Shown here in pieces: positions 22,371 through 34,900 of a stretch of DNA of 64,000 bases. How positions within the stretch are numbered: position 1 is the first letter of the stretch; each line of letters begins with the position of its first letter. The notes below the pieces were generated by a model, which did not search any database, was not told where the DNA came from, and saw only the letters and a program-made list of their open reading frames with translations. Position numbers and translations under genes: made by a program. The stretch lies in assembly GCA_903813345.2 (NCBI GenBank), contig CAIIXF020000012.1, positions 9,880,432 to 9,944,431 of the forward strand, given 5' to 3'. The DNA is from Owenia fusiformis (lineage: Eukaryota > Annelida > Polychaeta > Sabellida > Oweniidae).

Positions 22371-24388
22371 TCTCTTAAAGGGGGGGGTGTATAGAGATAT
22401 TGTATATCGTATAAGAGGGTGAAAATTTATTGTATATTGTATAAGAGGGGGCAAAATTTATTGTATATGGTATAAGAGGTGTAAAAAATATGGTATATGG
22501 TATAAGAGAAAAGATATGGTATATGGTATCTCAAGGCACTGATAGGTTAAATATTTTTAAAAAATAATTTAAGAAGACTATTATGAAGGAATTGTATCCT
22601 AGAAATTCCCCATTGTGCTGATTCTGTAACTGTGTTAGAAAAACATGGAAAAGAAGTCTCTCGTCCAGGATTCCAGACCGATCCATAAATGTTGAGAAAA
22701 TCACCACTAAGAGTTTTGTGCCCTTTTCATTCAAATTTTCAAAAGGAGGTGTTAAACACAGTCTCGAATAAGAATGCCAAATGTCATTGAGTTTTCTCAA
22801 CTTTGATGAAAAATATGGTCATTATGGCTACTTGTTTCGGGGTATGTGGGTAAATTATTAAAATATTTGAGTATAAAGTGATGATACAGTGTATGTGCTT
22901 ATAAAAGCATCACTAGATATGCTTATATAGTAAAAGGTATTTATTTGGTCTGAATAATAATCAGAGAAAGGACCACTGAAGGTATCGCAACAGATTCCAG
23001 ACTGTCATATGTTGGATTTCGGCTATTTATCGGGGATTTGAACAGGTACATATGTTAGACCAATGCATTAACTCCGGAGCAAGCATTCATAGAGGTGATA
23101 AAATAATTCAGACTTTGAGACAGGGAAGGTGCAAACACCCCACAAACGTTTTTCTGAAATGTTGACCTGATTTCTCAGCCCTTTCCACTCATGTTTATTT
23201 CAATGGTTGATGCGTCCAATATGTTGCATTTTTAAATACAGTTAACCTCTTTAAAGGAAAATATGATTCATTTGGGATAAAGTGGAAAACAATATTTCCA
23301 GTGTTATTTTTCCATGGGGAAAACTCATGTTATCCATTGTTTTCAGCTTAATTTTGGTCACCCAAAATTGATATCTTTAAAACCCCTGCATGAATCATAA
23401 TTTACTTTTAAAGATGTTTACGTGTCTCAAAACGCTAACATTGAAAAAAACTGGTGAGGAAAGGGCTGGAAACCAGGACAACATTACAGAAAAACATGTT
23501 GGTGGGGTCTTTGCTCCTTCCCTGTCTCAAAGTCCAAATTATTTTATCATCTCTATTACTGCTTGTCCTGGAGTTAATGCATTGGCCTAACATATGCAAC
23601 TGTTCAAATCATTAGAAAATAGCCAAAATCGAACATACGATTATCTGAAATCTGAAATACCATCCATGGTCCTTTAAAAGAAAGTTACTTGACCATTATG
23701 AAAATTTACTTAATTTTGGCACACTTTTGTTTGACTTAGACTGTCTTAAGGCTCTCTTATCTGAAACCCTGAAGTGTCTCTGTTTCAAATGTGGTCACGG
23801 ACATAGTCATAGGCAGGGGGTTGTGATGGGTGCACCCCCCATTACCAATAAAAATAAAACCATGAAAAAGAAGAAGAAAAGAACTTTAAAATGCTTTTTA
23901 TTTGAACTTCTTGCTCAATTTTGAAGGAAGTTGCATCAATTTTTGTCAAATTCAAAATAAACCTTATTTTTGGCTTGTTTATTCTTATATTCTTGCCATT
24001 TGCACCCCCCCCCCCCCGACTGAAAGCTGGCTAGGCTCCTGCACAGATGTACCCAAATGGTATCTTATTCATAATGTAATAAATGAAATCATTGTTGTCT
24101 GTATGTGCAGTCTATTACTCTATTTGCCTTATAATAATACATTTACTGTTGTACATGTATTCTCTCCTAATATTATTTCCTAATAAATATCCAACAGCAG
24201 TTTCAAAATTATCGTATATTGTATTTCACCTGAACATTTGTAAAATATCGTATAGGGTATAAGAGTTGTGAAAAATATTGTATATGGTATAAAAGCGGTG
24301 AAAAAATATTGTATATGGTATAAGAGAGTTGAAAAATATTGTATATGAATTTCCAAGACCCCCTATACACCCCCCCCCCCTTAAAGAG
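22371..24388. mobile_element. About 2.0-kb composite element bounded by inverted CTCTTAAAGGGGG ends
   Basis: The left end TCTCTTAAAGGGGGGGGTGT plus ATAG is matched by the inverse of CTATACACCCCCCCCCC TTAAAGAGA at the right. Both subterminal regions (22390-22530, 24210-24350) carry direct repeats of GTATATGGTATAAGAG. The interior contains a large foldback (22967-23675) and a fragment of another dispersed repeat (23880-23990). No protein-coding gene is visible. Confidence 0.65.
22967..23675. mobile_element. Long foldback (hairpin) element, arms about 300 bp
   Basis: The left arm from AAAGGACCA (22967) to about 23280 is repeated inverted from about 23385 to 23675. Clear landmarks are GCCAATGCATTAACTCC, GATAAAATAATT, CTTTGAGACAGGGAAGG and CAGCCCTTTCC, each present in both arms with some divergence. 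It has no coding capacity and lies inside the 22371-24388 element. Confidence 0.88.
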
Positions 24389-24575
24389 AAAAATATATCG
24401 CATAACTTTCAGAAGTCAGCATGTACTAATTTACCTTAATAATGTACTTATTGTTCCTGTATAATGTTAAATTGACTGACGTAAGTTCCAAGTGCTTTAT
24501 TATAGGTCAATCGTAATACATTAAAATTCAATGCTTTTGGAGTTATTGTATTTGTACATGAAAGCAAAGTCAACA

Positions 24576-24835
24576 ATTGACAATTTTGCAGTTAAGTGAA
24601 AAAACGGAATATGTAAAAAAAATATGGTTTCAACTAACTTCATAAAACTGCTCCAAAACACATAGTTCACTGTGACACTTGATAAAAATTGACAATTTTG
24701 CAGTAAAGCGAAAAACGGAATATGTAAAAAAAATATGGTTTCAAAAATAGTACTCTATGGATTGTCAAAACTATACCGAACTTCATAAGACGGCTCCAAA
24801 ACACATTTATCAGTGTGACAGTTGATAAAGACTGT
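24576..24835 (+). repeat. Tandem duplication, two units of about 112-145 bp
   Basis: ATTGACAATTTTGCAG, CGGAATATGTAAAAAAAATA, CTCCAAAACACAT and GTGACA...TTGATAAA occur in the same order from 24576 and again from 24688. The second copy has an extra insertion. Intergenic. Confidence 0.85.
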
Positions 24836-25250
24836 CAAGGGTTACATTATTAAGTATAAAGTTGATTTTATACCATATCATAAATATGACACGTCCATTG
24901 ATTAAGGATATTGACAATTTAGTGTGATATGAAAATATTGTCCTCCTGCTTAACATCGTATGATTATATTTGAACAATCATATTTTAAAAAACTGTACTT
25001 TAGCACACTACTAAATCAAATCTTGACGTACTTCCTTTGATACAATTGGGATCAGACAGAGGTGAACAAGGGACACGAGAAAAATATAAGGTAATGATTT
25101 TTAATTGTTTTCAAATCCCCTTTTTGTATATGTTTTGTATCTCCTTTATACAGATTGTAATATGAATATTTGATGTGGGTTATTATTTCAAGAATCTCCT
25201 TTTTTGTATATGCTTTGTATCTCCTTTATACAGATTGTAATATATATAGA

Positions 25251-25369
25251 GGATATCCTATGATTTTTCAGGGATATCATTTTTATCCATGAGTGGATAT
25301 CGCTCATCTCCACGAATGAGCGCATATCCAAGAGTGGATAAAAATGATAGCCGAGAAAATCATATATCC
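25251..25369. repeat. Hairpin of about 57-bp arms
   Basis: GGATATCCTATGATTTTTC...ATCATTTTTATCC and GGATATCGCTCAT in the left arm pair with the inverse sequence ending at 25369. A short direct duplication of CTTTTTTGTATATG lies just upstream (about 25119 and 25199). Confidence 0.8.
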
Positions 25370-26750
25370 GAATATCATATTTATCCGATGGTCGCTATTT
25401 TTATATGGACTTCAAATAATTAGACCTAAAAGTTGTTGTTTTCTAATTCTTTTCTATTTTTCATTTTATTTTCTGTGACCTTATTTTTATAAAATGATTG
25501 CATGAAAAAATGTAACTCATTTTTACTGAGCACATAACTTGGAACTTTATTGTCAAACAGACAAGTGGTTATTTTTTTCCATTATTTTCAATTTTTATTT
25601 TACAATTTTTTTCAAAATTTTTTCTGAATTGATTTTTTTTTCAAAATATTTTTTAAATAGTCTCCGTCGGATACGATTGAATATCACGTCATATGGATCG
25701 GATACGATTTTAGTGGCGCATACTTATCTTGTGTTGTTATCCCCATATATATTTAGTATCCATCGGATAAATTAAGTTATTGTCTCCAGAATTTTCTTTT
25801 TGTATCTGCTTTGTGTCTTCTTTGTAGCAATGGCAATATTTGTATTTGAGGTTTCGACAAGTATTAGTTCTTACATTGATATCATATGCATTTTGACTTT
25901 TGAACTCGTTGTCTGTTTTAGATCGTTTTTATTTGACAAAGTACAGTATATAGAGTAAAGTGATTTGATAAATTCTTGACATTTAGTGAAGTATTCATGA
26001 CAAGTGGAATGTTACAGTTTATTTTATTATAATTCTTTATTTTTTGTTTTGTGATTTGTTGGTTCATGTTATTTAGGAATAATCTATATCAAACTGAAAT
26101 TAGACTAAACTAACTACAAAGTAACTTGAACAATAACAATGTTACGCCGTGATGTACTTAAAAGTATTTGGGTGTTTAAGTTTTTATTTTAAACGCGTTG
26201 TTATATTAACGGCCTGAACCTAAGATTTTAAGCATTTTAAATTCATTTGTATGCTTAGAGTTTCACCATTTTATTCATTCGCACAGAACCGAACTGTAAA
26301 TAGACTAAGCTAACTCCAAAATACAAAAATACTTGGTAGTTGTAGAATACAAATGCAGCACGACAAAATGTAAAAACATAAAAATAATTGTAGCCTGATT
26401 TAGCATAGGCAAATAATAATCCAAAGAATGAATGGTAAATGAACTTTGCTAGATGTAGAATTACATAAGAACTTTTATGAGACACTAGCCTTCTGTATAT
26501 AAAGTCGGGACAAAATTAAATTGTCTAAGGGTGTCAAACAAATCTGTTCTTCCAAGCAACCATACATATTGCATAAACGTTTATCCAATGGTTTCGGCTT
26601 TGGTTTGGAATGACTAGCAAATTATGTGTAATTTGTTTGAACTAAGCCTAAACCTGCTTGTCTGTGATTTTTTTTCGGATATTTGATAATTTTCAAATTA
26701 ACGTAAGTTCTCAAAACAGGATATTTGAATATATTTTTTGTCCATTGAGT
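25370..26750. other. Intergenic, no gene seen
   Basis: T-rich and A-rich sequence without a supportable exon, repeat array or RNA gene. Confidence 0.45.
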
Positions 26751-26754
26751 TCTA

Positions 26755-27594
26755 TAATCACAGGCTGGTATCGAAAGATTTGTCCGCTGTGACGGAGCAT
26801 GCTATTTTTCATAAAAACACTGAGAATGCTTCACGATTTATTTTTTAACTCATATGTTTCGTTATATCAAATAAAATTACTTACTCCATGCAATGGATGT
26901 ATCATTTGCGGGTAACCGTCACTTCTGTTTGAAGTCCAATAACGCTAGGAGTAAAAGCTATTGAAAACGGCGCCAGAGTATCAAACTCTAAAATGTACCA
27001 TTTCTTTTTTAACTATTTAATGGCATGATATTGTGACACGATAATATTAACATATGTTTTCAGCATAACTCTGAATGTATTAATGAGATATTAATGCATT
27101 GGGTATTTTTAATTTTTTTATAAAAAATAATATTAATATTTTTTGTCCGCTGTGACGGAGCATTTTCACAGTTCACATTTGAAACTGCTCCGTCACAGCG
27201 GACAGAAAAATTAAAGATTATTTTTTATAAAAGAATTAAAAAGACCAAATACATCAACATCTCATCTATACCCTCTTAGTTATGCTGAAACCATGTGTAA
27301 ATATTATCGTGTCACTATATCGTGCCAATAGAAAGTTAAACAAGAAATGGTACATTTTGAAGTATGATACTCCGGCGCCATTTTCAATAGCTTTTCTTCA
27401 GCGTAATTGAACTTCAAACAGAAGTGAAAGTTACCCGCAAATGATATATCCATTGCATGGAGTAAGTAATTTTCTATGGTGTAACGAAACATATGAGTTA
27501 AAAAATAAATCGTGAAGTATTCTTAGTGTTCTTATGAAAAGTAGCATGCTCCGTCACAGCGGACAAATATTTCGATACTAGCCCGTGATAATTA
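26755..27594. mobile_element. 840-bp near-perfect foldback element with four TGTCCGCTGTGACGGAGCA motifs
   Basis: The left arm (26755 to about 27165) and right arm (about 27180 to 27594) are inverted copies throughout, from TAATCACAGGC at the outer ends to the centre. The 19-bp motif TGTCCGCTGTGACGGAGCA is at both outer shoulders (26781, 27547 inverted) and both sides of the centre (27144, 27186 inverted). No open frame resembles a transposase. It is intergenic, upstream of the lactamase-like gene. Confidence 0.92.
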
Positions 27595-27864
27595 TGATAC
27601 ACCTTTTGTTATCCTCTTGATAAGAAAAAATTCAAAAGTATCTGGTACTTAAAAAAATCATGAATCGATGCTGCATAAACTAAAATCGTGATCAACATTA
27701 CATACCACCCGAGAGATAACTATTGTAACCAATTAAACGCAAAATAATATGTTATACAATTTCATAAAAAATAGTAAACTTTTGTGAATTCTTACAGTTT
27801 AAATATGTAATATTACTCTACCTGTCATCCTGTACTCAAACGTTTCCAAAGTTGAGCAATATTG

Positions 27865-28003
27865 AACAAATATTTCACTCTAATGAGGTGAATACCTGTA
27901 CATCTTTCACAAGTGATATTCCACGAAGCCCGAAGGGCAAGTGGAATATCACCTTTTGAAAGTGCTACAGGTATTCACCGAAAATAGAGTGAAATATTTG
28001 TTT
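27865..28003. repeat. Hairpin element, about 60-bp arms
   Basis: AACAAATATTTCACTCT...GTGAATACCTGTA...TTTCAC...GTGATATTCCAC pairs with GTGGAATATCAC...GTGAATACCTGTAGCAC inverse...AGAGTGAAATATTTGTTTT. A partial related copy is at 28610-28675. Confidence 0.85.
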
Positions 28004-28293
28004 TATTATATCACTGTCTAGCTAAACATACCTAACATTATTAAGTCATAGGTTAACATTGAAATACATTGAATCTACTCGATTCGTCTGCCATTTTGAC
28101 TTACACTGAACTAAATTATTTACACTGAACGAAAACAAATTCTTTGAAAATTCCCGGGAGCGTGGGATATCGCTAGATATCTCACGGTTGTCTTATCTGA
28201 TTAGCATTGCCATTGAATATCGCCAGATATCCCACGACATGTGACCCGGTTTTGACCAATCATACTGTCGCTAGCTAGATAGTGATATAATAA
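28003..28293. mobile_element. TIR element, about 290 bp
   Basis: TTATTATATCACTGTCTAGC at the left is inverted at the right (CTAGATAGTGATATAATAA). Inside are smaller palindromes around GTGGGATATCGCTAGATATC and GATATCCCAC. Confidence 0.7.
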
Positions 28294-28299
28294 TATAAG

Positions 28300-28543
28300 T
28301 TATTGAATGATTTGAAGTGCAATACATGATATATGTTCTGCTCGAGAAATTCTGTATTGGACAGAGACGAAGTCGAGTGCCAATACATCGAGACAGAATA
28401 TATCCTGTATTGCACTTCAAATCATTCAATAATGTTTTTATCGTGTGATCCTCTGTATTGCTACTGAGATTGTCCCCTCCGTACCAATATTTTCTGTATT
28501 GCGACGGAGCTGATCAACGGGGAAAATCTCAGTAGCAATACAG
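28300..28543. repeat. Two adjacent hairpins
   Basis: Hairpin 1 (28300-28432) has arms TTATTGAATGATTTGAAGTG plus CAATAC. Hairpin 2 (28453-28543) has arms CTGTATTGCTACTGAGATTG/ inverse. Together with the preceding entries they make a run of palindromes of almost 700 bp. Confidence 0.85.
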
Positions 28544-28994
28544 ATTGGTACAGCACAAGAACTGACCAATCAGAGAGTTACATTTTACAGATCATACGAT
28601 AATATCTAGGCTTCGGGAATATTGTTTGTGAAAGATGCACAGGTATTCACAGAGAATAGAATTAAATATTTGTTTTATTATTCACTGTTAGTATCCCTCA
28701 CTCTCAATAATGGAATAACAAACTATTTATATCTAATTAAAAATAACAATGTACTGTATATTAAATGGATAGAACTCACACCTTGGATTATATACAATTA
28801 AAACTACACTGAATGAACCCACAGCCGGGAAATATCATTTGATATCAAATGTGAATGATGGAAACATTTAGGAAAATAAGAGGTTCCGAAATATTCACAC
28901 TATCTATAATCATCGACCAAAATCATAGCCATACACACTTCTGATAATTTTCTTTCAGCCGTTTGGATTATTCGGATTGACATATGCTGCTACC

Positions 28995-31900
28995 ATGGTG
29001 ACGACATCTTTAATCTTCACGGTCTGCTTGTTCCATGCAGCGACAGGTTACTATAAATAATGAAAATGCTCCTACCTCAGATCTCTTGATCTAACCTCAA
29101 TATGGCATTGTACATTAAAATAATTTTTCTGATTTTTGAAAAAAGAATGGTTATTTCATTATTGAGAATGAATAATAAAACAAATATTCTATTCTTTTTT
29201 CAAAAATCAGAAAAAATCATCTTAATGAACAATGCCATATTGAGGTTAGATTAAGAAATTTGGTGGGAGTATATACAGTTGTTCAAAGCATTCTGAAGTA
29301 GGATCCGGGAGTTTTTCAATACTTCATAATTTCAATGATGAGTGATTTTGTGTACAGGCAAAATAAGCATTTTGTTACATCCTGTATTTCTAACGATTTA
29401 TTTAGACGAATATACTAGATTCCAAACTTAAAATGCAACTTGCGTTTTTACTTTTCCCAGCATTTTTCCCATTTTGTGTTCCAAGGTCAAACTTCAAAAG
29501 AACGCGTGGAGCAGGAACTGGTGCCATTTGAGCACTTTGTTGGGACAGAACGCGAGAACGAGAAAGCCACACTGGCAGAGCGCATGGAGAAATGGTTTGT
29601 TCCAGGTAAGCATGCTTTTTTATTGGCAGGTCTTATATAGTTAAGAAAAGTCTAGATATATTGCTGAAACGACTACTAATGATTTCTTAAACCTTAATTC
29701 GGGCCGAGAAATCCAAATCAGGTTTGAAATCGAAATTAGATGAAAATCATGAACCATCGTGGTTTGATGGGAGCAATTCCGTAATTCTGTCGAGGCGTAA
29801 TAGAAATGATAACCCCAATGTTGATAATAACTTGCCCCTCTAGCCGTCAATGTCCCAGTCCCGACTGACTTTAATATTCATACTTCATATTTTAGGTATA
29901 TCAGTAGCAGTTATCAACGACTACCAGGTGGAATGGGCAGATGGCTACGGTTATGCCCAAGACGGTAAGTGCTGCACTAAATAACATCATCATCTATAAA
30001 TAAAGTTTTGGATTACAATGCCATTGCCTTGATTTATTAACTGTACAAGGTCTCCGTTACTATCATATACATATTTTAATAAATGACATCGCTTGACATA
30101 GGTACTAATTATAGGTAGTAAATGTCAAGCTTTAAAAGCTTATCTACTGTCACTATATGTTCCTTTCTAAGTGCATTTTTTAGTTTTTACTTTTTCTTGT
30201 TTATAACCCGAATCTTAAACATAAAGGCCTGCTATTCAGATTCACGGCAACATTTACATAACACATCCATCTTGCAAATATTGTATTGGCTGTCACGGTG
30301 CATTGTTCGCGGATGCTTGGAAGGAGTTAACCAATCAAAATGTTGCATTTCGTCAAATTGATCCTTTTAAATCCGTTAGGCATTTAGGGGAATACCGAAT
30401 ATTTTGAATTTTTCAAGTTTTATTATAGAAAATAAAGCAACTAACTTCTAAAAGTAAGAGCTACTCTTACCCATTTTCATGATCACTTCTTGTGGCACTC
30501 AATAGAAATCCTGTTTCATTTTATGTACCACCACTTTATACATGTGCGTACCTGCTACTGTGAAAAATAATTCTATTGCTTTTTATTATTCTTTCTGTGG
30601 TGTATGTGCTACTGTGGAAACGAACTTATATTGCTTTGCATTCTTCCTAAGGTGCACCTGCTAGTGTGCAAACGAATTTGTATTCCTTTGTATTCTTTCA
30701 AAAGCGCACCTATAAGCCCGGTATACACCAATGGGGCAAAATCCAACTTGCCCCATCGAGTCCCATCTTGCCCCATCGAATCCCAATTTGCCCCATCGAA
30801 TCCCACGAAGTCCCATGGGACCTTGATGAATTTGCCCCATCGTGCCCCATGGTATCCTATCAAGCCCCATGGAGTCCCATCAAATCCCACCGTGCCCCAT
30901 TGGTGTATGTCGGGCTTCATATGATCAAAAATCTCACGATGCCCCATGGAAAGAATGAACATGTTCATTCTCGATGGGACTTCGTGGGATTTTGCCCCAT
31001 CTTGCCCCATCGAGTCCCACCGAGTCCCACGTGGGACTTCATGGGACCTCATGGGACCTCGCGGGGCTCGATGGGGCAAGATGGGGCAAAATCCCACGGA
31101 GTCCCACGGACCGATGATAGTTTCACAAAGTTTTATTCTTTTGTTTTCTTCACAAGGGGTACCTTCTACCGCGGACACTGTATACCAGGCAGGAACTCTG
31201 AGCAGCTTGCTGACGTCACTAGCTACGTTGAAGTACGTAGAGAATGGGGCCTTGGATCTTGAGAACAACATAAATGATTACCTGACATCGTGGAAGGTTC
31301 GGATTTTACTACGTCATCATTTCATATAAAATATACTTTTCTTAAAATAAAAAGATAGATTCCATAAATCGAGTACACGTATCTGCTTTAAAGCAGGGAA
31401 TCACCAATCGAAAAAGACAATGCTGTTTGGCATACAGTACTACTGTATACTATTGCTGCCATTTGATAATCATGATTATAACATACCTATGATGATGTAT
31501 AGTGTAAACTATTCACAAGACAATACGCCAATATAACTTTTGAAAAGCCCGCGCCCGCTAACTTTCTGATTGGTCAAGCGCTGGGACTACGTCATACATT
31601 AGGCCTACATACATACATACAAACATGGGAAAAATCATCATTTCCGAACCATTGCTAGTCAATTAGATAAGAAAACGATACTCTGACCAGACTAGATCAT
31701 CATAGGTATGTTATAAATCGTTTATGTCACTATAGTTGCACATATGCCCTCGGTTCTCAGTGATCAGTGTCCCTCCCAAGGCCGGCCCAATATCACTGAA
31801 ACCCTCGGGTATATATGCAACGATAGTGACATAACCTCTAAATATGTACATCGTTTCGTGTACAACATTGTTCCTGGATTAAAAGTAAAAACACCAAAAA

Positions 31901-34900
31901 TGTGTTCTCAGATTGGGTATAAAGAAGATCAAGACGAACGTTTACTTATTCTGATATGCTGTGTATTATTTCACAAGTAAACTTAAATCTGCATCTGATA
32001 GCAATAAGGGGTCAACATATAATGTATAACACTTTTTATATCATCAAATGTTGAATTCAAAGCTCAAAATAACATTACCTGTTTTCAGATTGGGTACAAA
32101 GGAAGGCAAGACGATCGCGTAAAACTGAAACATCTGTTAAGTCACAGTGGAGCAGTTGAAGTGGAAGAGTTCGAAGGTTATGCCCAAGGCGCTCCCATTC
32201 CAACCCTTCTTCAAACTCTGAACGGCGAAGCGCCAGCTAACAACGTGAAGGTTGAGTTAGAATCTTATTTTCCCAAACTAAGAACGCAAAGTTTAGGTTA
32301 TAATTCTGAATAAGCGAACAGCTTTTGACTGTGAAGATTTGTTATTTTTATTCCATTATTCAAGCCTTGGTCTTCGATTGTTAAAGCTTCGACTAAAAGA
32401 AAGCATGACTTTAAGTAGAGTAAGTAGAAACAAATGTCCTCACTGCAGTGGGAAACTAAAAATTCTAGGTGGAACTGATAGAAGACCTCCTCGATCTGGT
32501 AGGAAACGGCCCTCTAACTCCTGGTGAACAGGAAGATTATTCTTCTGGGGGATTCGCTGCATTACAGCAACTACTGGAAGATGTTACAGGACTACCATAT
32601 AGTACAATTGCACAGGATATGGTAAGAATTTGTTAGTACAGTCAGTCAAGAACCCCCAAAATTAAGGAAATGGTTGTTTTGGATCAGAAATTAGAATGTA
32701 TCGCTGACACTACATTTACATGATTAAATGTTTTTTGAATGATTAAATCTAGATATAGATGGCGGTAGTTTTTGATTTTTGTTTTAGGTCCTGGTAAATA
32801 TGTCATCTAGTAGTTTTGCACTAAGGGACTACAGTGACACAAATGGGGTAGCATTTGGCCATCGTTGCAACAGTTCTAAGGAAACATCTGTGCCAGGTAT
32901 TCACTACAAACATAGTCTTATCAATAGACATCTATTAGCATGCATTGAGTGTAGGATTTTCAATCTAAGTAATCATTGGTTTTTAATTTTGTTCAGCTGT
33001 TTTCACGTTCAGTTTTTAGTTTGTTTGTAAAAAAGTGAACTTTTAATTTATATATCACTCCAATGCACATTTTTTTGTAAAGCCATAAATATGATTCCTG
33101 TTTTGGTATAATTGGTATATTTTATTAAAAATGGTTGCCTTCAACTGGTACATAGGGAGTTTAAGCTGGCATGAAAATCGAAATGCCAACCTATACGTAT
33201 GACCAATCGCCCATACAAATGCATCGCTTAAATGTTTTCCGCTCGTGTTTAGGTTGTGAAAACATTCATTGTAAGCTTAAACTCCCTAATGTCTTGATTT
33301 AACGTCTGCAAGATATTAAATATATCACTCGTGGTCTTTCATTCTATTATTACATTGATTTTTCCATAGGTAACTGGAACCGTTTCCCAGAATCAGCTGC
33401 CCAAGGTTTATGGTCAAATGTAGCTGATTTGGCTAAACTTGTCATTAATATTGCTAAGGGTCAGAGTGGAGACCCGAATTCAATATTAAGTAAGTGTAAC
33501 ATCATGAACATTTCAGCTTCTAAATGTGTATTCAAGTGCTCAAATGCATTATATCAAATATCATTATCAAATGCATTTATTAAGTAAGTGTAACATCATG
33601 ATCATTTAAGCTTCTAAAGGTGTATTGAAGTGCTCAAATGCATAGAAATACAAGGCATGTCAAAAGGTTACCGCCTAGTTGCTAACAATATTATTAGTTC
33701 AATCTAAATTCAGATTTGAACTACTTATAACTTGTAGATGATTTTGAAAAAAATTTGGTCAATTTGAAGGAAGTTGAAAATAGGCCTTTTGACCTTTTAA
33801 ACCTGGTTGACCTTGAAAAGGTCATTGAAGGTCAAATTTTTAATGTAAAGTCAGATTTGAACTTTGAAAACTTGTAGTTAATTTGGAAAAAAATTTAAGT
33901 CAGTCTAAACAGTATTTGTTAAGTTATTGGAAGTTATAAGAATTTGACAGACGCCAACCACCAACCACCGCCACAAAAAAAAACGGAGAGCACCCCAATA
34001 TGTCACCACTTGGTGGTGACATAAACAATGCTACAACAATAAAATAGGCATGACCTGTATTGGCTTCCAATAATGTTCGTTCAATTCCCATGCTTCACAG
34101 ATGCTGAATCTACGACAAATATGCTTACATTACAATTACCGTCAGTAGAGGGCGCACGGTTTGGTCTGGGAACAGAGGTAGGGAATGGGCGGGAGTCTAG
34201 TAAATGGTTCTACAATACTGGCTACAGTGAGGGTTATTGTAGCGAGATCATTGGGAACACAGACGGTAGAGGTCTAGTGATGATGTCTAATCTAGGGTGT
34301 AGTCGGGGACACTTTCTCTTGGGGGAGTTGTTTCGTTCCGTGGCAGGCGTCTATGGTTGGGATGATGCAGCAGAAGCAAATGTGGAATTTAACACGAGGT
34401 AATAGATGGTGATTAAACGAAAATCCGATACATTACGTGTAATATGTTGTCAAAGAAATTTTGGCCTAGTTATCTTAATAAAACATCATGACTTTACAAC
34501 TTTGTTTGCTTAGCATTTTTGGAAAATCGACAACTTGTGCGTCTACTTTTCCTTATTCGTTCGTTCTTCAACAATTTTTTGACAAATGAGCACTCACACT
34601 ACACCACCCCCATACTGTGGCCCGTATTTCTTTAAAATGGATACAGGCTACAGTGAAGTTGAAAAAAGACGTTTGTTATTTCCCTATTTCTGAAGGTTTA
34701 CTAGATTTTGCATATTCCAAGTGTTCTAGATACCATACATTGCAGAGATTCATTGAGCAGTTTGCATTGTATTATTACCAGAAAAGCCTTAAGCCTATAG
34801 ACAAAAATAGAGAATACCCGCTCCATTTGCAGCTTCACTGTACCCTGTATCCCTTTTAAAAAATACAGGCTACAGTATGGGGGTAGTGAATTGCGGGAAT

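Noticed and set aside
30609-31271. Long ORFs on both strands (up to 220 codons)
   Set aside because: They run through the GCCCCAT/GTCCCA word array and over a real exon in the wrong frame; no protein-like composition.
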